Source: Oscillospiraceae bacterium
GTDB lineage: Bacteria > Bacillota > Clostridia > Oscillospirales > Oscillospiraceae
Assembly: GCA_017412585.1 (NCBI GenBank)
Contig: JAFPXK010000039.1
Location: 1-33,997 of the forward strand
Direction: 5' to 3'
Length of the DNA: 33,997 nucleotides
Below the pieces are notes generated by a model. The model did no database searches. It saw nothing but the letters and a program-made list of their open reading frames with translations, and was not told the origin of the DNA. Within the stretch, counting starts at the first letter, position 1. Each line of letters starts with the position of its first letter. This document shows, in pieces, positions 15,644-22,007 of this stretch. The position numbers were made by a program, and so were the translations under genes.

Positions 15644-16060
15644 TTACGCGGTAAAGGGCTTATTCTTGGGGTTTACGATGTCGCGCCATGCCAGGTCGCC
15701 CCGGGCCAGGCCCAGCACCAGCATTTCGGCGGTGGCGGAGTTGCTGGCAAAGGGGACTTTGTTTTTATCGCACTGGCGCATGATCTCGGTGATGTCCTCG
15801 TGAGGCACGCGGTCCGCGGGGTCCACAAAACAAATCACCATGTCAATCTCGTTGTAGGCCACACGGGCGGCGATCTGTTGCCCGCCGCCATGCTCAAAGC
15901 TCATGAAGCGGTGTACGGTCAGGCCGGTGGTCTCAGACACCAGCTGGCCCGTGATGGCGGTGGCGCAGAGGGTGTGCTGGGCCAGCACGCCGCAGTACGC
16001 GGTGCAGAACTGCACCATCAGGTCCTTCTTGTTGTCGTGCGCCAGGATTGCGATGTTCAT
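15644..16060 (-). CDS. mgsA: Methylglyoxal synthase-like protein with altered active-site motif
   Basis: Methylglyoxal synthase converts dihydroxyacetone phosphate to methylglyoxal and phosphate, a bypass of lower glycolysis. The 138-residue protein has the family start MNIAILAHDNKKDLMVQFC, the FVDPADRVPHEDI segment (78-90) and the SNSATAEMLV substrate-phosphate region. However, the normally invariant GGDQQ motif reads GGGQQ (58-62), so the aspartate equivalent to E. coli Asp71, the proposed catalytic base, is glycine. Activity is therefore uncertain; it could be inactive or have shifted function within the MGS-like domain fold. The start at 16060 is set by AAAGGAGG 7 nt upstream. Its promoter (16127-16155) overlaps the 3' end of minD. 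Confidence 0.85.
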   Translation of the reverse strand: MNIAILAHDNKKDLMVQFCTAYCGVLAQHTLCATAITGQLVSETTGLTVHRFMSFEHGGGQQIAARVAYNEIDMVICFVDPADRVPHEDITEIMRQCDKNKVPFASNSATAEMLVLGLARGDLAWRDIVNPKNKPFTA

Positions 16061-16126
16061 GCGGTACCTCCTTTGGATCATATAGCACATCGTTCGGTTA
16101 CGGACGGTGGAATGGACTATTTTAAT

Positions 16127-16155
16127 ATAGTATGGGCTGAAAATCAGATTTTCAA
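16127..16155 (-). promoter_or_regulatory. Promoter of the mgsA-like gene
   Basis: Minus-strand TTGAAA (16155-16150, inside the last codons of minD), 17-bp spacer, TACTAT (16132-16127). Confidence 0.65.
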
Positions 16156-16881
16156 TAAGGGTACCCGGCGGCCCACAATGCGCTTGGCAATGTTTTCATA
16201 GGCCCGCTGGGCGAAATAATTGCACTCCCGCAGGGGGATGCCCCGGTTGAGGGCGTAGGGGATGTCCTCATCCTCGGGCACCACGCCGATGAGGGGCACG
16301 CCGGCGGCGTCAATGGCGTCGTCGATGGTGGTGCGCATGGCCTTGAGGAGCTTTTTGTCCACCCGGTTCACCACCAGGTGGATCTTGCCGGTGGGGAAGC
16401 GGCGGAGGGTCATCACGGTGCGCTGGGCGTCCCGCAGGGCCGGGGCCTCCGGCGTGGTGACCACCACCACCCGGTCGGCGATGGCGGTGGCCAGGATGAA
16501 GCCCTGGCCCAGGCCGGCGGGGGCGTCCACCAGGCAGTAGTCGTATTCCTCCCGAATCTGGCGGCCCAGGTCCTGCATCTGCTGCTGGGTGATGGGCAGC
16601 TCGCCCCGGGTAAGGGGAGCGGAGAGAAGGGCCAGATTGGGGTATTTCTCCGGCACCGCCACCGCCTCTTGCAGCGTGCAGCGGCCCTCAATGACGTCGG
16701 TGAAGTCCATCAGCGCTCTGTCGCTGAGGCCCAGGGCCAGGTCCAGGTTGCGCAGGGTGATGTCGCAGTCCAGGCACAGGGTGCGGTAGCCCATCACCGC
16801 CAGGGCCAGGCCCACGTTGGCGGAGAAGGAGGTCTTGCCGGTGCCTCCCTTGCCGGAGACGACGGCGATAATGTGGCTCAT
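16144..16881 (-). CDS. minD: Septum site-determining protein MinD
   Basis: MinD is a membrane-cycling ATPase that positions the division septum with MinC. The 245-residue protein has the deviant Walker A KGGTGKTS (11-18), the switch-like CDITLRNLDLALGL, VDAPAGLGQG, and the MinD-typical VPEDEDIPYALNRGIPL. The C-terminal IAKRIVGRRVPLLKI could serve as a short amphipathic membrane-targeting helix. The start ATG at 16881 has GGAGG 8 nt upstream; the GTG nine bases earlier overlaps the SD. MinC and MinE genes are not adjacent, and it is apart from the mreCD genes with which it often clusters in Firmicutes. An alternative is another ParA/MinD-family ATPase, but the RNLDLALGL block favours MinD. Confidence 0.85.
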   Translation of the reverse strand: MSHIIAVVSGKGGTGKTSFSANVGLALAVMGYRTLCLDCDITLRNLDLALGLSDRALMDFTDVIEGRCTLQEAVAVPEKYPNLALLSAPLTRGELPITQQQMQDLGRQIREEYDYCLVDAPAGLGQGFILATAIADRVVVVTTPEAPALRDAQRTVMTLRRFPTGKIHLVVNRVDKKLLKAMRTTIDDAIDAAGVPLIGVVPEDEDIPYALNRGIPLRECNYFAQRAYENIAKRIVGRRVPLLKI

Positions 16882-16969
16882 AGGAAGCACCTCCGGGGAG
16901 AAAAGTGAATATGGAATAATGCATCATTAAGGCGCCCGCTGGGCGGAGGGATTGGAATACGCTGTCCCT

Positions 16970-16991
16970 GCCTTCCCCCCAGGGGGAAGGC
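16970..16991. repeat. Half-unit of MITE-like end
   Basis: GCCTTCCCCCC/GGGGGAAGGC palindrome, same as at 2437 and in 4380-4397. It is preceded at 16905-16950 by a fragment resembling 11397-11462 (GTGAATATGGAATAATGCATCATTAAG and a GCCCGCTGGGCGGAGGG tail). Confidence 0.6.
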
Positions 16992-17018
16992 TGCGTAGAG
17001 TTTTATCTATTCGTCCCC

Positions 17019-17261
17019 GCCTTCCCCTTGGGGGGAAGGTGGCCCCGCAGGGCCGGATGAGGGGGCGTGCGGGCACAGCGCCGCCTGTGGCGGATGAAGC
17101 GTGCCCGCCGCAAGGCAGCGGCCCGATTTTCACGACCCGAAGGGTCTGGAAATCGGTTTGCCGCAACGAGAGCACGAGATTTTGCGAAAAGCTGCCGGTA
17201 GACGCCCCCTCATCCGTCACGGCCCGTTGGGCCGTGCCACCTTCCCCCCGTGGGGGAAGGC
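17019..17261. repeat. Long form of the MITE-like element
   Basis: Inverted ends GCCTTCCCC...GGATGAGGGGGCG and CGCCCCCTCATCC...GGGGGAAGGC flank about 130 bp. The internal block, including GGTTTGCCGCAACGAGAGCACG, is nearly identical in inverse orientation to 4206-4340. There is no plausible gene inside. Confidence 0.75.
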
Positions 17262-17287
17262 TGGGGCGGTTAATTGTTACCGTTCAC

Positions 17288-17351
17288 CATTCACCCGCCA
17301 TTGGCGGTGGTCGCCGCGAGGTTTCGGGCCGCCGGGGGCGTCGGCCCCTAC
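17288..17351. repeat. Inverted two-hairpin repeat with GCCGCC/GTCGGC-type palindrome
   Basis: CCATTCACC, a CCGCCATTGGCGG hairpin, spacer, then GGGCCGCCGGGGGCGTCGGC ending CCCCTAC. Between 16882 and 17375 I see only repeats. Confidence 0.75.
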
Positions 17352-17375
17352 GGTGTAATTACAACGGAAGGCCAT

Positions 17376-18074
17376 TTATTTCAGCGGCTGTTTCTTGATT
17401 TTGGCAAAGGCCCGGGGGAACTGGGGCGGGGTGGGCCGAACCTTGTCGATGACCACCAGGCGGTGTGTCACGTCGGTGCCGGGGATGGTGTAATCCACGC
17501 AGGAGCGCACCTTGCCGCCAAGCTGGCCCACGGCGCCCCGGGCGGCGGCGATCTCTTCGTCGCTGCCCACGGACTTCATGGCCACCATCACGCCGCCCAC
17601 CTTCACCAGGGGCAGCATCAGCTCGCACAGCACGTTCAGCTGTGCCACCGCCCGGCTGACGGCCACGTCGTAGCTCTCCCGGTGGTCCCCGGCGAATTCC
17701 TCCGCCCGGGCGTGGACGGAGTCCACCCGGGAAAGTCCCATGTCGCGGCACACCGAGGCCAGCCAGTCCACCCGCTTGCCCAGGCTGTCCAGTAGCGTCA
17801 GGTCAAAGTCGGGATCAAGGATGCGCAGCACCATGCCGGGCAGGCCCGCCCCGGTGCCCACGTCCACCACCCGCTTGCCCGCCAGGGGGACGTGCCGGGC
17901 CACGGCGGCGCTGTCCAGCAGGTGGAGATGGGCCACGTCGGCGGGGTCGGTGATGGCCGTCAGGTTCATCACCTCATTTTGCCGCAGCAGCCGCCCGGCG
18001 TAGTCCGCCAGGGCCGGGGCCGCCGTCTCCGGCAGCCCCATGGCGGCCAAGCCTTGCCTCAGCAGGGCTTCCAT
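17376..18074 (-). CDS. rsmG: 16S rRNA (guanine527-N7)-methyltransferase RsmG (GidB)
   Basis: RsmG methylates G527 in the decoding region of 16S rRNA using SAM; its loss gives low-level streptomycin resistance in several bacteria. The 232-residue protein has the family's NEVMNLTAITDP (33-44), LLDS (52-55), the SAM-binding VVDVGTGAGLPGMVLRI (69-85), and RAVAQLNVLCEL. It sits next to parAB as in many Firmicutes origin regions, but mnmG is not adjacent in the window. Its ATG overlaps the mscL stop as TAATG, so translation is probably coupled. No terminator is seen between its end and the repeats. Confidence 0.95.
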   Translation of the reverse strand: MEALLRQGLAAMGLPETAAPALADYAGRLLRQNEVMNLTAITDPADVAHLHLLDSAAVARHVPLAGKRVVDVGTGAGLPGMVLRILDPDFDLTLLDSLGKRVDWLASVCRDMGLSRVDSVHARAEEFAGDHRESYDVAVSRAVAQLNVLCELMLPLVKVGGVMVAMKSVGSDEEIAAARGAVGQLGGKVRSCVDYTIPGTDVTHRLVVIDKVRPTPPQFPRAFAKIKKQPLK

Positions 18075-18496
18075 TACTTCTGCTCTTTCAGCAGGTCGCG
18101 GATCTCAGTGAGCAGCTCCTCGGTGGTGGGGCCGGCGGGGGCCTCGGGCTCAGCGGGCTTCTCCTCTTCCTTCTTCTTCTTCAGCTTGTTCATGGCCTTA
18201 ATGAGGCTGAAAATCACGAAGGCGATGATGATGAAGTCCAGCACCACGGTGATGAGGTTGCCGAAGTTCACCGCCACCTCGGCGGTCTCGGTGGCCTCGT
18301 CGGCGGCCTTCAGCACCCATTTCCACTGGCTGAAATCAATGCCGCCGGTGAGCATGGACACAAAGGGCATGATGATGTCGTTCACCAGAGAGGTGGTGAT
18401 TTTGCCGAAGGCGCCGCCGATGACCACGCCTACCGCCATGTCCAGCACGTTGCCGCGCATGGCGAAATCCTTAAATTCCTGGAAAAACTTTTTCAT
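18074..18496 (-). CDS. mscL: Large-conductance mechanosensitive channel
   Basis: MscL forms a homopentameric pore that opens under membrane tension to release solutes during osmotic downshock. At 140 residues it has the family start [26 protein letters not shown] (8-33), TM1 to about residue 45, a periplasmic loop, TM2 around [28 protein letters not shown] (78-105), and a charged C-terminal bundle ([15 protein letters not shown]...[13 protein letters not shown]). AAGGAG lies 8-9 nt before the ATG. The AT-rich 57-nt gap after serS contains TATAAT and ATACAATAC strings and may hold a promoter. Confidence 0.96.
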   Translation of the reverse strand: MKKFFQEFKDFAMRGNVLDMAVGVVIGGAFGKITTSLVNDIIMPFVSMLTGGIDFSQWKWVLKAADEATETAEVAVNFGNLITVVLDFIIIAFVIFSLIKAMNKLKKKKEEEKPAEPEAPAGPTTEELLTEIRDLLKEQK

Positions 18497-18553
18497 TTTC
18501 TTTCTCTCCTTAAAACGTATTGTATAATTAACTGTAAATTATACCATAAGTAA

Positions 18554-19879
18554 TCAGTCGTGCAGGGGGACCAGCACTTCCTTGCCGCCCATGTAGGGCT
18601 GCAGCACCTTGGGGATCTTCACGGAGCCGTCGGCCTGGAGGTTGTTCTCCAGCAGGGCGATGAGCATCCGGGGCGGGGCCACGCAGGTGTTGTTCAGCGT
18701 GTGGCACAGCTGCATTTTGCCGCTCTCGTCCTTGTAGCGGATATGGAGGCGGCGGGCCTGGGCGTCGCCCAGGTTGGAGCAGGAGCAGACCTCAAAATAC
18801 TTCTGCTGCCGGGGGGACCAGGCCTCGATGTCGCAGCTGCGGCACTTCAGATCCGCCAGGTCGCCGGAGCAGCACTCCAACTGCCGCACGGGGATGTCCA
18901 GGGAGCGGAACAGCTCCACGCTGAACTGCCACAGCCGGTCATACCACGCCTTGGACTCCTCGGGCCGGCAGACCACGATCATCTCCTGCTTTTCAAACTG
19001 ATGGATGCGGTAGATGCCCCGCTCCTCGATGCCGTGGGCGCCCTTTTCCTTGCGGAAGCAGGGGGAATAGGAGGTGAGGGTCTGGGGCAGCTTTTCGGCG
19101 GGGAGAATCTGGTCGATGAACCGGCCAATCATGGAGTGCTCGCTGGTGCCGATGAGGTACAGGTCCTCGCCCTCGATCTTGTACATCATGCCGTCCATGT
19201 CCGTCTGGCTCATGACGCCCTCCACCACGTTGCCGTGGATCATGAAGGGGGGGATGCAGTAGGTGAAGCCCTTGTCGATCATGAAATCCCGGCCGTAGGC
19301 CAGCACCGCCTCGTGCATCCGGGCGATGTCGCCCAGCAGATAATAGAACCCGTTGCCGGACACCCGGCCGGCGGCGTCCATGTCGATGCCGTCAAAGCGC
19401 TCCATGATGGCGGTGTGATAGGGAATCTCGAAATCGGGCACCGCGGGCTCACCGAAGCGCTGCACCTCCACGTTGGCGCTGTCGTCGGGGCCGATGGGCA
19501 CCGCGTCGTCGATCATCTGGGGGATGACCAGCATGATCTTGTTCAGCTGCTCCGCGGCGGCCTCGGCCCGTGCATCCAGGGCGGCCATGCGGTCGGCGTC
19601 GGCTTTGACGGCGTCGTTGTTGGCGTCGATCTGGGCCTGGATTTCCGAGCGCTGCGCCTCGTCGGCGCACTTCTTCAGCTGGCCGAACAGGGGGCCGTTG
19701 GCCTTGGAGAGCCGGTTGCGCTCGGCCTTGAGCTGCTCGGCCTCCTGCTGGCAGGCGCGCTTCTCGGCATCCAGGGCGATGGCCTCGTCCACCAGGGGCA
19801 GCTTGGCGTTTTGGAATTTTTTGCGGATGTTCTCCTTGACGGCGTCCGGGTTCTCCCGGACAAACTTGATATCCAGCAT
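18554..19879 (-). CDS. serS: Seryl-tRNA synthetase
   Basis: A class II synthetase of 441 residues. The N-terminal long antiparallel coiled coil that grips the tRNA-Ser long arm is visible at about residues 25-110 (rich in E, K, A, Q). Motif 2 is CFRKEKGAHGIEERGIYRIHQFEKQEM, and motif 3 is LNNTCVAPPRMLIALLENNLQADGSVKIPKVLQPYMGG. AGAGGAA lies about 8 nt before the ATG. It follows parB by 52 nt on the same strand and is probably transcribed from the parA promoter. serS is also found near the replication origin in B. subtilis. Confidence 0.96.
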   Translation of the reverse strand: MLDIKFVRENPDAVKENIRKKFQNAKLPLVDEAIALDAEKRACQQEAEQLKAERNRLSKANGPLFGQLKKCADEAQRSEIQAQIDANNDAVKADADRMAALDARAEAAAEQLNKIMLVIPQMIDDAVPIGPDDSANVEVQRFGEPAVPDFEIPYHTAIMERFDGIDMDAAGRVSGNGFYYLLGDIARMHEAVLAYGRDFMIDKGFTYCIPPFMIHGNVVEGVMSQTDMDGMMYKIEGEDLYLIGTSEHSMIGRFIDQILPAEKLPQTLTSYSPCFRKEKGAHGIEERGIYRIHQFEKQEMIVVCRPEESKAWYDRLWQFSVELFRSLDIPVRQLECCSGDLADLKCRSCDIEAWSPRQQKYFEVCSCSNLGDAQARRLHIRYKDESGKMQLCHTLNNTCVAPPRMLIALLENNLQADGSVKIPKVLQPYMGGKEVLVPLHD

Positions 19880-19931
19880 AGTTTACGTTCCTCTTTCTGC
19901 ACACGCCGCGATGGCGGCGGATTTTATGGTG

Positions 19932-20804
19932 TCAGCCCCGGCCCTTCATGGAGCGCAGGGCGTCGATGAGATCGTTCAGATCGTCCACGCCGTAGTATTC
20001 CAGCTCGATGCGGCCCTTTTTCTTGCCGTTGACGATGTGAACCGGCCGGCCCAGGGTGGTGGTGAGATCCCGCTCCGCCTCCTGGGTGTAGTTGACGGTG
20101 AGGTCGTCCTTGACGGGGGCGGCCTTCTTCTCCTGGGTCAGCTTCTTGCATAAAAGCTCCGTCTGGCGCACGGACAGGTCGCCCTTCACCACCGTGGCGG
20201 CGGCGCCGTCCTGGAGCTTGGCAGGGAGGGAGAGCAGCGTCCGGGCGTGACCGGCGGAGAGGGCACCCTCCTCCACCAGCTTGCGCACGCTGTCGCTGAG
20301 GCCCAGCAGGCGCACGGCGTTGGCCACGGCGCTGCGGCTCTTGCCCACCGCCTGGGCGGCCTCCTCCTGGGTCATGCCGTACTGGTCCATCAGCACCTTG
20401 TAGCCCTCGGCCTCCTCCATGGGGTTCAAGTCCTCCCGCTGGAGGTTTTCAATCATGGCAAGCTCCATGGCCTTGCGGTCGTCGGCCTCGATGACTACGG
20501 CGGGCACCTGGGTCAGGCCCGCCATCCGGGCGGCCCGCCACCGGCGCTCGCCGGCGATGATCTGATAGTATCCGCTGGAGAGCTTCCGCACCGTCAGGGG
20601 CTGAATGATGCCGTGGCGGCGGATGCTGTCCGCCAGGTCGGCCAGGGCCTCCGGGTCAAACTGCTTCCGGGGCTGGCTGGAATAGCTCTCCACCTGGGAG
20701 ATGGGAAGCTGCAGGCTGGAGCGGGGCGTGGAGGTATCGTCCAGAAAATCGTCGCCCAGCAGCGCGCCCAGGCCCTTGCCCAGGCCCTTCATCTGATTTG
20801 CCAT
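19932..20804 (-). CDS. parB: Chromosome partitioning protein ParB (Spo0J)
   Basis: ParB is a CTP-dependent DNA clamp that loads at parS near the origin and recruits SMC and ParA. The 290-residue protein has an N-terminal KGLGKGLGALLG ParA-stimulating arginine/lysine-type tail, the CTP-binding boxes with GERRWRAA (85-92) and ENLQREDLNPMEEA (119-132), a helix-turn-helix around MTQEEAAQAVGKSRSAVANAVRLLGL (144-169), and a C-terminal dimerisation domain that ends with a basic tail. It lies 22 nt downstream of parA. The cognate sites are the two parS palindromes at 21700-21754. Confidence 0.95.
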   Translation of the reverse strand: MANQMKGLGKGLGALLGDDFLDDTSTPRSSLQLPISQVESYSSQPRKQFDPEALADLADSIRRHGIIQPLTVRKLSSGYYQIIAGERRWRAARMAGLTQVPAVVIEADDRKAMELAMIENLQREDLNPMEEAEGYKVLMDQYGMTQEEAAQAVGKSRSAVANAVRLLGLSDSVRKLVEEGALSAGHARTLLSLPAKLQDGAAATVVKGDLSVRQTELLCKKLTQEKKAAPVKDDLTVNYTQEAERDLTTTLGRPVHIVNGKKKGRIELEYYGVDDLNDLIDALRSMKGRG

Positions 20805-20826
20805 GTGCTAAACCTTCCTTTCGTCC

Positions 20827-21582
20827 TCACGGGTTTTTGCTTAAAAATTCCTCGGCCAATGCCTGGTAGGCGTTGGCGCCCCGGCACAGCCTGTCGTAGG
20901 CCATAATGGGCTTGCCGTGGCTGGGGGCCTCGCTGAGGCGCACGTTCCGGGGGATGACGGTGTGATACACCTTGCCGGGGAAGAACCGCTTCACCTCCTG
21001 GGCCACCTGCAGGCTCAGGTTGGTGCGGCCGTCGAACATGGTCAGCAGCACGCCCTCGATGGCCAGCTCCGGGTTCATGCTGCGGCGGACGATGCGCACT
21101 GTGTTCATCAGGTCGGAAAGGCCCTCCAGGGCGAAATACTCCCCCTGCATGGGCACCAGCAGCGAGTTGGCGGCGCAAAGGGCGTTGAGCGTCAGCAGCT
21201 CCAGGGAGGGGGGGCAGTCGATGAAAATGAAATCATACCGCTCCTGCAGGGGAGCCAGGGCCTGCTTGAGGCGGAACTGGCGGTCCTCCATGTCAATCAT
21301 CTCAATGCCGGCGCCGGCCAGGGCCTTGCTGCTGGGCAGCACGTCGCCGTAAGGCGTTGCCACCACCAGCTTTTCCGCCGCCACGCCGTTGATGATGGCG
21401 TCGTACACTCCGGCGGAGCCGGTCTTGTCCACGCCCATGCCGGAGGTGGCGTTGGCCTGGGGGTCGAAGTCGCACAGCAGCACCCGCTTCCCGGCGGCCT
21501 TTACGGCGGCGGCCAGGTTGACACAGGTGGTGGTCTTGCCCACGCCGCCCTTTTGATTGACGATTGCGATTGTTTTAGCCAC
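20827..21582 (-). CDS. parA: Chromosome partitioning ATPase ParA (Soj)
   Basis: A 251-residue deviant-Walker ATPase that, with ParB-parS, segregates chromosome origins and in Bacillus also tunes DnaA. Motifs are KGGVGKTT (11-18), CDFDPQANATSGMGV (38-52) and IFIDCPPSLELLTLNAL. The start is GTG at 21582, with GGAGG 8 nt upstream. The promoter at 21625-21653 is strong, and the two parS sites lie 47 bp further upstream, so ParB spreading could repress it. The gene heads a probable parA-parB-serS(-mscL-rsmG) run. Confidence 0.95.
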   Translation of the reverse strand: MAKTIAIVNQKGGVGKTTTCVNLAAAVKAAGKRVLLCDFDPQANATSGMGVDKTGSAGVYDAIINGVAAEKLVVATPYGDVLPSSKALAGAGIEMIDMEDRQFRLKQALAPLQERYDFIFIDCPPSLELLTLNALCAANSLLVPMQGEYFALEGLSDLMNTVRIVRRSMNPELAIEGVLLTMFDGRTNLSLQVAQEVKRFFPGKVYHTVIPRNVRLSEAPSHGKPIMAYDRLCRGANAYQALAEEFLSKNP

Positions 21583-21624
21583 GGTACGAACCTCCGATAT
21601 TGACCCTTAATCTGTAACTGATTC

Positions 21625-21653
21625 AGTATACCGCGAAATGGGCCGCGTTTCAA
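21625..21653 (-). promoter_or_regulatory. Promoter of parA
   Basis: Minus-strand TTGAAA (21653-21648), 17-bp spacer, TATACT (21630-21625), about 43 nt before the GTG start. Confidence 0.75.
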
Positions 21654-21699
21654 TACAAAATTATGATTTGCGCAAAAATTCGCGGACAATTTTACGGCG

Positions 21700-21715
21700 T
21701 GTTTCACGTGAAACA
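21700..21715. promoter_or_regulatory. parS site 1
   Basis: TGTTTCACGTGAAACA is a perfect 16-bp palindrome and matches the conserved bacterial parS consensus (TGTTNCACGTGAAACA). It is the ParB loading site, upstream of parAB. Confidence 0.95.
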
Positions 21716-21738
21716 GCGCCGGGCAAAAAAATCCCCCA

Positions 21739-21754
21739 TGTTTCACGTGAAACA
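21739..21754. promoter_or_regulatory. parS site 2
   Basis: A second identical TGTTTCACGTGAAACA, 39 bp from the first centre to centre. The pair sits between the parA promoter and the 227-bp repeat. Confidence 0.95.
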
Positions 21755-21780
21755 CGGGGGAGAGGGGAGGCGGCAAAAAA

Positions 21781-22007
21781 AGCATCGCAGATTTCGCGCC
21801 CGCAGGCGCGAACAATTCAGATCAAATTTTCTGACGACATGCACCCCAGGGGTACTGGCTCCACCAACCGCTCATTCTTCGCGGGGTGTCGCTGGCGCGC
21901 GTCAGAAATTTTACTTCTCAGACCACGCAGTGTGCGAGCGCAGCGAGTGCGCGGAGTGGGCTGCAAACCTATTGGCAGGAAAACGGCGCAGCCGTTTTTC
22001 GCCAGCT
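21781..22007. repeat. 227-bp structured repeat, copy 1
   Basis: Begins AGCATCGCAGATTTCGCGCC and ends GCCGTTTTTCGCCAGCT, overlapping the last bases of the mrdA stop codon. Copy 2 is at 26797-27025 in the same orientation, also at a gene end. It contains a CGCGCC/GGCGCG hairpin, a large outer stem (CTGACG with CGTCAG), the 55-nt module (21843-21897), a GCGAGCGCAGCGAGTGCGC hairpin and an AAAACGGC-GCA-GCCGTTTTT hairpin that on the minus strand is a terminator-like structure for mrdA. Any reading frames in it look incidental. Confidence 0.8.

Noticed and set aside
16144..16881. Plasmid-type ParA instead of MinD
   Set aside because: The RNLDLALGL and VPEDEDIPYALNRGIPL blocks and the basic/hydrophobic C-terminus fit MinD better, and a clear ParA is present at 20827-21582.
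21843..22007. Short proteins encoded by the 227-bp repeat and the 55-nt module
   Set aside because: Similar translations (for example RSVRAQRVRGV) arise in both copies, but the changes between copies preserve base pairing rather than codons, and there is no SD.
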